A DNA stretch of 64,000 nt from Akkermansia sp. (GTDB lineage: Bacteria > Verrucomicrobiota > Verrucomicrobiia > Verrucomicrobiales > Akkermansiaceae). Below, in pieces: positions 14,912-23,939 of the stretch. Within the stretch, counting starts at the first letter, position 1, and every line of letters begins with the position of its first letter. The stretch spans positions 36,465 to 100,464 of the forward strand of contig JAUNHW010000007.1 in NCBI GenBank assembly GCA_030523775.1, written 5' to 3'. Both the position numbers and the translations under genes were made by a program. Below the pieces are notes generated by a model, which was not told the DNA's origin, did not search any database, and saw nothing but the letters and a program-made list of their open reading frames with translations.

Positions 14912-16228
14912 GTGAAGAAAGTGTTCACAGTGTGCGCGGCAGCGGTGCTGCTCATCCCCGCGGGCGCGCCCGCGCAGGAGGCGCCGGCGACCGCCCCGGA
15001 AGCCCCCGCCGCTGCCGCCGTGGATGAGGCGGTGGATGCGGACGGCAACACGCCGCTCATCCGCGCAGCCATGCGCCTGAACGGCCTGATGAGGTATAGC
15101 AGCCCCGTGCCGCCGGAGGCATGGAAGGAGGCAGAGGACGCGGTATTCCAACTGCTGGCAGGCGGTGCAGACCCCCTGCGGGAGAACAACCGGGGGTGCA
15201 ACGCGCTCTTCTTCCTGCACGCGAACCCCGATTGGGTGGAAAGGCTGCGCCGGGAGAACCTGCTGCCGCCGGAGCTCGCGGTGCGCATTCCCGCCGGGCG
15301 CACGGAATTCCTGCACTACATCTCCCTGCGCGCCGCACAGGCGCAGATGCCCTATACCGTCTCCCTCGGTGACCCCGGATACTTGTCCAGACGCTACTGC
15401 AAACCCGCCTACGGGCGGTGCCGCGAGCTGGTGGAGGAACTGCTGCAGAAGAGCGAACTTGCCGGGGAGAGCGCCGCCGCGCTGGCGGACGCCCTGGAGG
15501 TCATGCGCGCGGCGGATGCGGAAAAGGCGGCGGACTTCATCGATACCCTGCCGCTCTGGCAGCACGGGGAGCAGATGATGCAGCCCGTGCCGCTCGCGCT
15601 GCTCCAAGCCCTGCAGGACACCCACTGGAAGCCCAACGTGGCGAACATCCGCACCGCGCTGGACAAGCTGGCATCCATGCTGCCCGCCAGCAAGGAGGAC
15701 ATGATAGACTGCGCGGCGGCGCGCCCCGTGCGCGTGCTGCTGCACCTGCTGGTGTACCAGGAGGGCCCCCGCGCCATGCCGGAGCTGGAACGCCTGGCCC
15801 AGGCATACGACCCCGATGCCGCGTGCGCGGCCATGGAGCTGATGCTGCAGTTGCGCGGTGGGCACCACCTGCCGGAGCTGCAGGCGGAGCCGGCCACCCC
15901 GTTCGAGCGCCTGGCGGAAGCCTACCGCGTGGACGATGCCGTGTACCACGGCAACTGGCGGAGGCTGGACCCCGCCGCCATCCTGCGCGCCGCGGAATGC
16001 ATGCGCTCCCTTGAAGGAACGCCCTGCCCGCTGCACGCCGCCATGCTGGAGAGCATGGTGAAAGACGGCCAGCTGGCGGTGGCGGAGGACGATGCGCTCA
16101 ACCTGCGCTACTCCTACGAGGAAATCGACGAGCCCGCACCGCGCCGGCTCATCCTCTCCCACATCCTCGCGCAGCACGATACCTACTTCCCCACTATCGC
16201 GAGCCCGCCGGAGCCGCCGCAACCATGA
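14912..16228 (+). CDS. Secreted ankyrin-like protein, unknown function
   Basis: A 438-residue protein starting at GTG 14912. Signal peptide about 1-22 (ends APAQE), then an Ala/Pro/Glu-rich linker. Residues about 42-95 look like ankyrin units (DADGNTPLIRAAMRL, then FQLLAGGADPLRENNRGCNALFF). The remaining 300 residues are helical-looking and not assigned to a family. It has its own close promoter and overlaps the next gene by 4 bases (ATGA), so the two are translationally coupled. Together with the preceding ankyrin lipoprotein it forms a small set of exported binding proteins. Confidence 0.75.
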   Translation: MKKVFTVCAAAVLLIPAGAPAQEAPATAPEAPAAAAVDEAVDADGNTPLIRAAMRLNGLMRYSSPVPPEAWKEAEDAVFQLLAGGADPLRENNRGCNALFFLHANPDWVERLRRENLLPPELAVRIPAGRTEFLHYISLRAAQAQMPYTVSLGDPGYLSRRYCKPAYGRCRELVEELLQKSELAGESAAALADALEVMRAADAEKAADFIDTLPLWQHGEQMMQPVPLALLQALQDTHWKPNVANIRTALDKLASMLPASKEDMIDCAAARPVRVLLHLLVYQEGPRAMPELERLAQAYDPDAACAAMELMLQLRGGHHLPELQAEPATPFERLAEAYRVDDAVYHGNWRRLDPAAILRAAECMRSLEGTPCPLHAAMLESMVKDGQLAVAEDDALNLRYSYEEIDEPAPRRLILSHILAQHDTYFPTIASPPEPPQP

Positions 16229-17682
16229 CCCCCCACCGCTCCATCCGCCGCCGCCTGATTGTGCCCAACCACCTGCACGTGGCATGCGGCGCGGCCGCCC
16301 TGCTCTGCTGCATTCCCCTGCTCTTTCCCCAAATACTACCGGAGCGCGCGGCGGCGTTTGCAGCGCCCTACCTGGGAGCCGGCATCCTGGCATGCATGCT
16401 GTTCTCCCTTGCGGTGATGCTCATTGCCGTGGGCATCCGCCTCTCGCGCCTGCGCAACCTGGGGGCGCTGGGCCAGCTGAGCCTCTGGGCGGTGCTGTGG
16501 TGCTGCACCTTCGGCGGGTTCGTGCTGCTGGCCCTGGCGGCGGATGTGCCGCCCCCCGCCGTGCCGCAGAAAGAGCAACCCATCCAAGACACGGACACCC
16601 TGCACAGCGCAAACGAAATCCTGCACGGCCCGGCAGGCCTGCTCTACCGCATCTCCACGGACGACATGCCGGAGGACCGCCTGGTGGACGCCCCCAACCT
16701 CAGCGCCCTGGAAAAGGGGCACGAGGATATCCTGAAACGCTACATCGACCTCTCCCCGCGCTGGCGGCCCGCGGAAAACGACGACACCTTCCACTCCAAG
16801 CCGGGGCACCTGGTGCTCATGCCACCCACGAGCACCGGCACGCCCGGGCTGGTGCATGCAGCCTTCCGCCGCCTGGTGGGCGGTGAGAAGCTGCCGGAAG
16901 GATACGTGGTGCTCAAACCCGGAGACGCCGTGCCCGCGGGGCTGACAGACGGGCACAAGCAGATTCCGGATTTGGCGCTGGACCTGGGCAGGGACCACTA
17001 CCTGCTGATGGCCTGGCGCGGCGCGCCGCACATGGCCACCGCCGTCAAATCCGTGAACGCGGCCATACGCGCGGTGGACGAGCGCATGAGGCCGCTGGCG
17101 GAAAACCCCACGTACGAAACCGTGCTGCGCATGCTGGACATCAACAAGACGCTCCCCGGCAACAGCGCAGAGATGCTCCTCTGCTCCCCGCCCGCGCAAG
17201 AAGGCTGCTACCAGGCGGAATTCTACGCCAACCCGCACGAGGCCGGCACCCTGCAAATCTTCTTCCGCCGCCTGGAGGACAGCTCCACCCTGCGCACCTT
17301 CACCATCCCCGCACGCTACTCCGACAAGCCAAACGAACTCTTCCGGCACGACCTGCCCGGCTCCATGGGCGAGTGGGAGCGCGCCCACAACAAGCTCAAC
17401 AACATCTTCGACAAGGACATCCCCCTCTTCGTCCTGCTGGAAGGCAAGGGAGGACAGTACATCGACGTGGCGGTGGAGCTGTGGTTCCAGCCGGACGCCG
17501 CCGCGCGCCCGCGCCGCCTGCTGCTGCGCCGCTGCTACAGCATTCAGCCCTATTCCGCCAACCGCAAGGCGGACATCGACGTGCCCGCGCCGGAGGAGCA
17601 GGAGAAACCGGCCGTTACACCGCAGCCGGATTCCTCCCTGCGCGACAACATCCGCAAGCTGCTGCCCGGCATTATGTCATGA
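16225..17682 (+). CDS. Membrane protein of unknown function
   Basis: A 485-residue protein with an N-terminal membrane region of about three helices (about 19-38, 46-71, 84-106) and then a 380-residue soluble part with no family I recognise. The soluble part has a charged, proline-rich tail (VPAPEEQEKPAVTPQ, near 450). It starts in a 4-base overlap with the ankyrin-like gene, so the two products probably act together at the envelope. The orientation of the soluble part relative to the membrane is not clear. Confidence 0.75.
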   Translation: MTPHRSIRRRLIVPNHLHVACGAAALLCCIPLLFPQILPERAAAFAAPYLGAGILACMLFSLAVMLIAVGIRLSRLRNLGALGQLSLWAVLWCCTFGGFVLLALAADVPPPAVPQKEQPIQDTDTLHSANEILHGPAGLLYRISTDDMPEDRLVDAPNLSALEKGHEDILKRYIDLSPRWRPAENDDTFHSKPGHLVLMPPTSTGTPGLVHAAFRRLVGGEKLPEGYVVLKPGDAVPAGLTDGHKQIPDLALDLGRDHYLLMAWRGAPHMATAVKSVNAAIRAVDERMRPLAENPTYETVLRMLDINKTLPGNSAEMLLCSPPAQEGCYQAEFYANPHEAGTLQIFFRRLEDSSTLRTFTIPARYSDKPNELFRHDLPGSMGEWERAHNKLNNIFDKDIPLFVLLEGKGGQYIDVAVELWFQPDAAARPRRLLLRRCYSIQPYSANRKADIDVPAPEEQEKPAVTPQPDSSLRDNIRKLLPGIMS

Positions 17683-17713
17683 CCCGCCCTTGCGCGCACG
17701 CATGCGGGCGGGT
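17682..17713. repeat. Inverted repeat around the rseP promoter
   Basis: ACCCGCCC (17682-17689) and GGGCGGGT (17706-17713) are perfect 8-bp arms that flank the -35 element and end at the first base of the -10. No T run follows, so an operator is as likely as a terminator. Confidence 0.5.
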
Positions 17714-17718
17714 ATGAT
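17690..17718 (+). promoter_or_regulatory. Sigma70-type promoter of the rseP operon
   Basis: TTGCGC (17690-17695), a 17-base spacer, then TATGAT (17713-17718). The rseP ATG follows after 12 bases, predicting a leader of about 5 bases. Confidence 0.7.
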
Positions 17719-17730
17719 GGCCCTGCAACC

Positions 17731-19179
17731 ATGTTGGACACCTTTCTTTCCTACCTGAACACCGCCTGGCTCATCTTCCTGGTCGTCATGTTCTTCAACG
17801 TGATGATCTTCGTGCACGAGCTGGGGCACTTCCTGGCCGGCAAGTGGCGCGGCGCGCACATCGACCGCTTCCAGATCTGGTTCGGCAAACCCATCTGGAA
17901 AAAGACCATCGGCGGCGTGCAGTACGGCATCGGCTGGATTCCCGCCGGCGGCTTCGTCTCCCTCCCCCAGCTGGAGGACATGCAGGCCATCGAGGGCCAG
18001 GCCAACGCCCCGCATGACCTCAAGCCGCTCAAGGCGCTGGACAAGATTATCATTGCCGCGGCGGGCCCCGTGTTCTCCCTACTGCTGGCGTATGTGTTCG
18101 CCGTCATCGTGTGGTGCACGGGCAAACCCGTGGGGGATATAGACACCACCATGGTGGGCATGGTGCCGCCGGACGCCCCCGCCGCGCAGGCGGGCATCCT
18201 GCCGGGAGATGTCATCACCGCGGTGGACGGCACGCCCGTGCACAAGTGGGCCGGCAACATGGAGGGCGTGCGCGAGATTGTGGCCCTGAGCGAGCACGAG
18301 ACCATCACCTTCGACATAGACCGCACGGCGGAGGACGGCACCGTGCAGCACCTGCAGCTGCAAAGCGGGTTCCGCCTGCCGGAAACCAAATGGTGGCAGC
18401 GCGGCGGCATGCGCCAGGTGGGCATTATGCCCGCCGTGCCCTGCATTGTGGGCAAGGTGTTCCCGAACTCCCCCGCAGAGCGCGCCGGGCTGCAGCCGGG
18501 CCAGGTTATCACCCGCCTGAACGGCACGCGCGTCTTCACCCCCGTCGCCATCATCGAAGCCGCCTCCAAGGGGCAGGAAATCCAGCTCACCCTCGCCAAC
18601 AGGGACGGCTCCTCCCAAAGCGTGCGCATCACCGCCGCCATGCCGGAAAACTGGCAGGGCAAGGAGGGTGCCCTGCCCATCCTCGGTTTCGGCTGGGGTG
18701 AACCGGAGGGCGCCATCCGCCTGGAACACCCCTCCCCCCAGGCCCAGGTGAACCAGAGCCTCAAGTGGATGGGAGACACCCTGGCCAAGGTGGCGGCCCC
18801 CGGCAGCAGCATCGGCATGGAGCATCTCTCCGGCCCCGTGGGCATCGGCAACTACCTTTACAAGATGCTCACCGCGGAATACGGCTGGCTGCTGTTCCTG
18901 TGGTTCGCCGTGGTCATCAACGTGAACCTGGCCGTGCTCAACATCCTGCCCCTGCCCATAGTGGACGGCGGGCACGTGGTGCTGGGATTCGCGGAGCTCA
19001 TCCTGGGCCGCCCCGTGAGCGGCAAGATTTTGGATTTCGTGCAAATGGGCTTCCTCTTCATCCTCTTCGCCTTCTTCCTCTTTGTCACCTTCAAGGATGT
19101 GGGCGACATGGTGGGCGGCGGCAAGGATGCCGCGCAGGAGAAGCTGCCCGCACCCGTCTTCGCCCCCGCCCAACCGTAA
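17731..19179 (+). CDS. rseP: RIP/site-2 zinc metalloprotease RseP
   Basis: A 482-residue intramembrane protease. Zinc motif HELGH at 29-33 in the first membrane helix, two PDZ domains in the periplasmic part (about 125-215 and 225-310), and the C-terminal NILPLPIVDGGH motif in the third helix, whose Asp completes the zinc site. Family members cut membrane-bound anti-sigma factors after a first cleavage and clear signal peptides. It heads a plus-strand operon with def, the IlvA-Maf fusion and a GH20 enzyme. No rseA-like gene is in the window. Confidence 0.95.
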   Translation: MLDTFLSYLNTAWLIFLVVMFFNVMIFVHELGHFLAGKWRGAHIDRFQIWFGKPIWKKTIGGVQYGIGWIPAGGFVSLPQLEDMQAIEGQANAPHDLKPLKALDKIIIAAAGPVFSLLLAYVFAVIVWCTGKPVGDIDTTMVGMVPPDAPAAQAGILPGDVITAVDGTPVHKWAGNMEGVREIVALSEHETITFDIDRTAEDGTVQHLQLQSGFRLPETKWWQRGGMRQVGIMPAVPCIVGKVFPNSPAERAGLQPGQVITRLNGTRVFTPVAIIEAASKGQEIQLTLANRDGSSQSVRITAAMPENWQGKEGALPILGFGWGEPEGAIRLEHPSPQAQVNQSLKWMGDTLAKVAAPGSSIGMEHLSGPVGIGNYLYKMLTAEYGWLLFLWFAVVINVNLAVLNILPLPIVDGGHVVLGFAELILGRPVSGKILDFVQMGFLFILFAFFLFVTFKDVGDMVGGGKDAAQEKLPAPVFAPAQP

Positions 19180-19201
19180 CCTTTCACCATCTCCAATCAC
19201 C

Positions 19202-19762
19202 ATGCTGCTTGATATCAAACAATACGGAGACCCCGTGCTGCGCGCCGTGAGCGCCCCCGTGGACCAGGTGGACGACTCCCTGCGCGAGCTCGCCGCCAAC
19301 ATGCTGGAAACCATGTACGAGGCCAACGGCATCGGCCTCGCCGCGCCCCAGGTCGGCGTCAACCTTCGCCTCGTCGTCATCGACACCCAGGAGGACGAAC
19401 CGGAAGAGGGCGAGGAGCCGGAAACCGCCACCGTCAACGGCGAGCAGCGCCCCGTGGCAGACCTCATGCCGCTCGTCTTCATCAACCCCGTGCTGGAGCC
19501 CTACGGCAAGCAGCAGCTCTTCACGGAAGGCTGCCTGAGCGTGCACGACATCCGCTCCAACGTGAGCCGCCCGGACCACGTGAAAGCCACGCTGCACACC
19601 CTGGACGGCCAGGTGCTGGAGATAGACTGCGGGGGCCTGCTGGCCCGCTGCCTGCAGCACGAATGCGACCACCTAGACGGCTTCCTCTTCACGGACCGCG
19701 TTTCATCCGCCGCCAAGATCACGCTCAAGAAAAAGCTCCAGCGCCTGGCGCAGTGGAGATGA
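19202..19762 (+). CDS. def: Peptide deformylase
   Basis: A 186-residue metal enzyme that removes the N-formyl group from new proteins. All three motifs are intact: GIGLAAPQ at 43-50, EGCLSV around Cys111, and the metal-binding HECDH at 153-157. An acidic insert (DEPEEGEEPET, about 65-75) lengthens the loop after the first motif. The start at 19202 follows rseP by 22 bases. The in-frame ATG upstream lies inside rseP and was rejected. Downstream is the IlvA-Maf fusion gene after 35 bases. Confidence 0.95.
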   Translation: MLLDIKQYGDPVLRAVSAPVDQVDDSLRELAANMLETMYEANGIGLAAPQVGVNLRLVVIDTQEDEPEEGEEPETATVNGEQRPVADLMPLVFINPVLEPYGKQQLFTEGCLSVHDIRSNVSRPDHVKATLHTLDGQVLEIDCGGLLARCLQHECDHLDGFLFTDRVSSAAKITLKKKLQRLAQWR

Positions 19763-19797
19763 CCCGGAGCGCCCGTGTACCATAACCGCAAGACACC

Positions 19798-21888
19798 ATG
19801 AGCGAGCTAAGGGAAAGACTGTTCGACGAGATACTGGAGGCGCGGCAGCGCGTGTACGCCGTGGGAGAGCCCACGCCCCTGCAGCGGGTGAACCTGCCGC
19901 GCATCCCGGTGGATATTTTCGCCAAGCGCGAGGACCTGGGCCCCATCAACGCCTACAAGTGGCGCGGCGCCTACAACTGCATGTGCAAGCTCACGCCGGA
20001 GCAGCGCGCCAAGGGCGTGGTGGCCGCAAGCGCCGGAAACCACGGCCAGGGCGTGGCCCTGGCCGCCGCCAGGCTCGGCTGCCACGCGCACATCTTCATG
20101 CCCCGCTCCACCCCCACCGTGAAGCAGGATTCCGTGCGCCGCCACGGCGGGGAGCACGTGGAGATTGTGCTCACGGGCGATTCCTACGATGCAGCCTCCG
20201 CCGCCGCGCACAAGTTTGCCGAGAGCCACGGGCACACCTTTGTGCACCCATACGACGACCTGGCGACCATGGGCGGCCAGGGCACGCTGGCGGACGAGGT
20301 GGTGATGAGCGGGCAGGGCCCGTTCACGCGCATCTACCTGCAGATTGGCGGCGGCGGGCTTGCCGCCGCATGCTCGTGCTGGTTCAAGAAGTACTGGCCG
20401 CAGTGCAAGTGCATAGGCGTGGAGGGCGTGGCCCAGGCCTCCATGAAGAGGGCCGTGGAAACCGGCGAGCGCGTGGTGCTGCACGATGTGGACGTGTTTT
20501 GCGACGGCACCGCCGTGAAACAATCCGGCGAGAACACCTTCCCCCTCTGCCGCGAGCTGCTGGACGGCTTTGTGACCGTGAGCAACGATGAGGTGTGCCA
20601 GGCCATGCGCGACTTGTGGAACACCCTGCGCGTCATCCCGGAACCATCCGGCGCCATGGGCTTCGCCGCCCTGGTGCAGGACTGGGAAGCCGGCAACATC
20701 TCGGAAACCGACCGCTGCCTGGTGGTCCTCTCCGGCGGCAACATGGACTTCTCCCAGCTGGGCGTGGTCTCCCGCCTGGCGGGCGTGCAGGAATCCAACC
20801 GCAAGAGCCGCTACCTGCGCATCGCCGTGCCCACGGCAGACTGCGACCTGCGCCGCTGCCGCGAATTCATCCCGGAGGGCATCCAGATAACAGATGTGCA
20901 GTTCGGCCTGCGCGACAACGACACGCAGCACCCCGCCTTCGGCCTGCTCACCACCAGGGAGGAGTTCAACGACATCGTCAAACGCCTCACCGAGCTCGGG
21001 CTCCAGCCCACGGACGCCTCGCAGGATATCGGCGTGCGCTTCCGCATGATTGCCTATGACCGCGAGTGCCTGCAGAACCCCGCGCTCTACGCCATCGACT
21101 TCCCGGAACGCGCCGGCGCGTTCGGCGAATTCGTTGCCCACGTGTCGGAGTTTGCCACCATCGCGTATTTCGACTACCACTACTCCGGCGAGTCCGTGGG
21201 CCGCGCGCTGGTGGGCCTGGATTTCAAGGCCCCCGGCTACCACGCCACCTTCATGGATGCCGTGCAGGGGCTTCTGGGCACCACCATCCAGGGTATCAAG
21301 GAACTGCCCGTGGAAGCCCACCGCGTGCTGCGCTCTGCAGAGCGCCTCATCCTGGCATCCGCCTCGCCGCGCCGCCACTCCCTGCTGGAGCGGGAGGGCG
21401 TGAAATTCCTGGTGGTGGTGCGCCAGGTGGAGGAAATCAACGATCCCTCCCTCCCCCCGGAGGAGCTTTGCGCACGCAACGCCTCCGCCAAGGCGGAGGC
21501 CGTGGCGCGCGACTTCATGCGCGACACCGTGGTGGGGGCGGACACCATGGTGTTCCTGGACGGCAAGCCGTACGGCAAGCCCGAGGACGAGGAGGACGCC
21601 GTGCGCATGCTCACGGAGCTGCAGGGCCGCACCCACTGCGTGTGCACCGCCGTGGCGGTCATCATGCCCGGCGGGCGGCGGCGGGATTTCACGGAGAAGA
21701 GCTACGTGACCTTCCGCAAGATGAGCGAGCAGGACATCCGCAACTACATCCGCGAGGTCTTTGTGCTGGACAAGGCCGGGGCCTACGCCATGCAGGAGAA
21801 GAGCGAGCTCATTGTGGAAAAGGTGGAGGGCGATGTGGACAACGTGGTGGGGCTCCCGGTGAAACACCTGCTGCGCGTGATTGCATGA
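19798..21888 (+). CDS. Fusion: threonine dehydratase (IlvA-like) with Maf-type nucleotide pyrophosphatase
   Basis: A single 696-residue frame. Residues 1 to about 505 are a PLP threonine dehydratase: PLP lysine K54 in NAYKWRGAYN, SAGNHGQG at 78-85, the glycine-rich cofactor loop QIGGGGLAA, and a C-terminal regulatory-like part. Residues about 514-696 are a complete Maf protein: ILASASPRR at 518-526, GADTMV at 580-585 and DKAGAYAMQEK at 658-668. IlvA makes 2-oxobutyrate for isoleucine. Maf proteins hydrolyse noncanonical or modified NTPs. No stop, frameshift signature or obvious internal ribosome site separates the halves. This pairing is not one I know. The gene overlaps GH20 by 4 bases. Confidence 0.85.
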   Translation: MSELRERLFDEILEARQRVYAVGEPTPLQRVNLPRIPVDIFAKREDLGPINAYKWRGAYNCMCKLTPEQRAKGVVAASAGNHGQGVALAAARLGCHAHIFMPRSTPTVKQDSVRRHGGEHVEIVLTGDSYDAASAAAHKFAESHGHTFVHPYDDLATMGGQGTLADEVVMSGQGPFTRIYLQIGGGGLAAACSCWFKKYWPQCKCIGVEGVAQASMKRAVETGERVVLHDVDVFCDGTAVKQSGENTFPLCRELLDGFVTVSNDEVCQAMRDLWNTLRVIPEPSGAMGFAALVQDWEAGNISETDRCLVVLSGGNMDFSQLGVVSRLAGVQESNRKSRYLRIAVPTADCDLRRCREFIPEGIQITDVQFGLRDNDTQHPAFGLLTTREEFNDIVKRLTELGLQPTDASQDIGVRFRMIAYDRECLQNPALYAIDFPERAGAFGEFVAHVSEFATIAYFDYHYSGESVGRALVGLDFKAPGYHATFMDAVQGLLGTTIQGIKELPVEAHRVLRSAERLILASASPRRHSLLEREGVKFLVVVRQVEEINDPSLPPEELCARNASAKAEAVARDFMRDTVVGADTMVFLDGKPYGKPEDEEDAVRMLTELQGRTHCVCTAVAVIMPGGRRRDFTEKSYVTFRKMSEQDIRNYIREVFVLDKAGAYAMQEKSELIVEKVEGDVDNVVGLPVKHLLRVIA

Positions 21889-23177
21889 GGACGCTTCCCC
21901 TCCTCCCCGCGCTGTGCATGTGCCTGGCCGTTGCGCAGGGCATCATCCCCGCGCCGCAGCACATCTCATACAACCCGGCGGAACCCCTGCCCCCGCTGCC
22001 GCAAGTGGAGGGCGCCTACACCCTGCGGTATGATGCGCGGAAAGGAGAATGGGAGGTGGACGCGCGCGACGACGCAGGCCGCCGCCACGCCGCCATCACC
22101 GCCGCCGCGCTGGTGCGGGAGAACGGCGGCACCCCGCCGCCCCACGTGGCCGTGTGCGACTACCCGCGCTACGCCTGGCGCGGGCTGCACCTGGATGTCT
22201 CCCGCCACTTCTTCCCGCCGGAGGTGGTGCGGGAGTACATAGACCGCATGGCGGAGCTGAAGCTCAACCGCCTGCACCTGCACCTCACGGACGGCCCCGG
22301 CTGGCGCATCGAAATCAAGAAATACCCGCGGCTCACCTCGTTTGCCGCCTGGCGCAAGGATTTGGGCGTGGAAGACTGGGACTGGCCCTCCATCCAGATA
22401 GGCCCCAACCACCCCAAGGTGGAGGGCGGCTTCTACACGCAGGACGAGATGCGCGCGCTGGTGCAGTACGCACGCGGGCGCGGCATCATGATTGTGCCGG
22501 AAATAGACATGCCCGGCCACTCCTACGCCGCCATTGCCGCCTACCCGGAAATAGGCCGCGCGGATTTCCCGCAGATGGGCCTGCGCGGCGGTGATGTGCT
22601 GGATACCGCCAACCCCCGCTCGCTGGAATTCGCCAAGGACGTGCTCACCGAGCTCATGCAGGTTTTCCCGGAGGGAACGCCCATCCACCTGGGCGGGGAC
22701 GAGGTGCCGCCGCAGTTCGCCACCCCGCGGCAGCAGCGGGACTGGATGCAGCAGCTCGTGGATTTCTGCCGCGAACACGGGCGGGAGGCCATTGTGTGGG
22801 ACGAGGCCGCCACCAACGGCGTGCAGCGCCAAACCACCATGGTGTGGCACGCCTCCGGCACGGAATCCCTCTTCCAATCCGGTGCGCCGCTCATCCTCTG
22901 CCCCTGTTCCCACTTCTATTTCGACTACCGCCCCGCGGAAGACGACCCCGGCACGGTCCCGGCGGTCATCACGCTGGAAAAAGTGTTCGGCTACACCGTG
23001 CCGCAAGGCAACATACGCGGCCTCCAGGCCAACCTGTGGACGGAGCACATCACCACGCGCGAGCGCCTCTTCCACATGGCCTTCCCGCGTGCCGCCGCAC
23101 TCTCCGAACGCGCCTGGGGCAGCCCCCGGCGCCCCTTCGCGGATTTCCTAAGGGACCTGCGGCTCCTCTACAACTGA
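21885..23177 (+). CDS. Beta-N-acetylhexosaminidase, glycoside hydrolase family 20
   Basis: A 430-residue secreted enzyme that removes terminal N-acetylhexosamine from glycans by substrate-assisted catalysis. Signal peptide about 1-18, a short GH20b-like N-terminal domain (about 20-92), then the TIM barrel starting YAWRGLHLDVSRHF. The catalytic pair is Asp272-Glu273 in IHLGGDE. Other family features are LHLHLTDGPGWR (about 130-141) and PEIDMPGH (205-212). It is at the short end for the family because the N-terminal domain is small and there is no C-terminal extension. Start ATG 21885 overlaps the previous stop (ATGA). A role in host or cell-wall glycan use is inferred. Confidence 0.9.
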   Translation: MRTLPLLPALCMCLAVAQGIIPAPQHISYNPAEPLPPLPQVEGAYTLRYDARKGEWEVDARDDAGRRHAAITAAALVRENGGTPPPHVAVCDYPRYAWRGLHLDVSRHFFPPEVVREYIDRMAELKLNRLHLHLTDGPGWRIEIKKYPRLTSFAAWRKDLGVEDWDWPSIQIGPNHPKVEGGFYTQDEMRALVQYARGRGIMIVPEIDMPGHSYAAIAAYPEIGRADFPQMGLRGGDVLDTANPRSLEFAKDVLTELMQVFPEGTPIHLGGDEVPPQFATPRQQRDWMQQLVDFCREHGREAIVWDEAATNGVQRQTTMVWHASGTESLFQSGAPLILCPCSHFYFDYRPAEDDPGTVPAVITLEKVFGYTVPQGNIRGLQANLWTEHITTRERLFHMAFPRAAALSERAWGSPRRPFADFLRDLRLLYN

Positions 23178-23197
23178 ACTGGACAAACCGTACGGGC

Positions 23198-23827
23198 CTA
23201 CTTCTTGCGGGTCATGTATTTCATGACGGCGTAGAGCACCACCAGCAGGAGCACACCCAGAATCACCAGATGGGATTCGCTCTTCACCGCGGCTATCAGG
23301 TTCTCCGGGGAATCCATGATGCCGGGGTTCTCGCTGCCCACCTTGTCCCCGAACCACGCCAGCACCCAGCACCAGATGGCGGAACCGCTGATGGTGGCCA
23401 GGCTGAAGGTGAGGAAATTCACGCGGGAAAGACCGGCCGGCAGGGAGATGAGATGGCGCACCACCGGCAGGAAACGCGCAAAGAAAATGCCCGCCGTGGC
23501 GTAGTCGCGCATGAACTGCTCCGCCGTCTCCACCTTGTGCGGCGGCATAAAGAAGTACTTGCCCCACTTGTAGACGAGGGGACGCCCCACCAGCAGCGCG
23601 GCGAAATACATGCAGCAGGAACCCAGGTAGGAACCCACCGTGCCCGCCAGAACCACCCCCCAGAAGCACATGGAGGAACCCTCCTGGGAAGCCGCTATGG
23701 CCGCAGGCGGAACCACCACCTCGCTCGGTACCGGCAGGATGGAGCTCTCCATCGCCATCAGCAGCGTCACGCCCCAGTAACCCCAGTCCTGGATGCACTG
23801 CATGCAGAAGTTCAGGAATTCATGCAT
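23198..23827 (-). CDS. DedA family membrane protein
   Basis: A 209-residue polytopic inner-membrane protein of the VTT/DedA family, whose members move lipids such as undecaprenyl phosphate or phosphatidylethanolamine across the membrane. Signatures: MESSILPVPSEVVVPPA near residue 24, and RFLPVVRHLISLPAG near 115, with the essential Arg and the helix-breaking Pro-Gly. The start at 23827 was preferred to an upstream in-frame Met because it begins the conserved N-terminal helix. It converges on the GH20 gene and diverges from the SDR gene. Confidence 0.88.
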   Translation of the reverse strand: MHEFLNFCMQCIQDWGYWGVTLLMAMESSILPVPSEVVVPPAAIAASQEGSSMCFWGVVLAGTVGSYLGSCCMYFAALLVGRPLVYKWGKYFFMPPHKVETAEQFMRDYATAGIFFARFLPVVRHLISLPAGLSRVNFLTFSLATISGSAIWCWVLAWFGDKVGSENPGIMDSPENLIAAVKSESHLVILGVLLLVVLYAVMKYMTRKK

Positions 23828-23903
23828 GCCCCCATTATGCACACCATGCCGCCCGCCTGCAAGGGCTTTTCTGCACAGGCACCGCGTATGGGCAAATAAC
23901 TCT

Positions 23904-23932
23904 TTGCAATCCCGCGCGCGCTCGTGTACAAT
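23904..23932 (+). promoter_or_regulatory. Sigma70-type promoter of the SDR gene
   Basis: TTGCAA (23904-23909), a 17-base spacer, then TACAAT (23927-23932). The ATG at 23940 is 7 bases on, where transcription should start, so the mRNA is predicted to be leaderless. The in-frame ATG at 23931 overlaps the -10. Confidence 0.75.
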
Positions 23933-23939
23933 GGCAGGC

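Noticed and set aside
21300..21360. Frameshift or assembly join as the cause of the IlvA-Maf fusion
   Set aside because: The frame is continuous, with normal codon use on both sides and a short natural linker; I see no homopolymer or repeat at the junction.
19807..21867. A 686-codon minus-strand frame opposite the IlvA-Maf fusion
   Set aside because: Antisense shadow rich in His, Gly and Ala; the plus-strand frame has two recognised enzymes.
21066..21884. Upstream extension of the GH20 gene
   Set aside because: The extra codons lie in another frame of the IlvA-Maf gene. The ATG at 21885 gives a signal peptide and an ATGA overlap.
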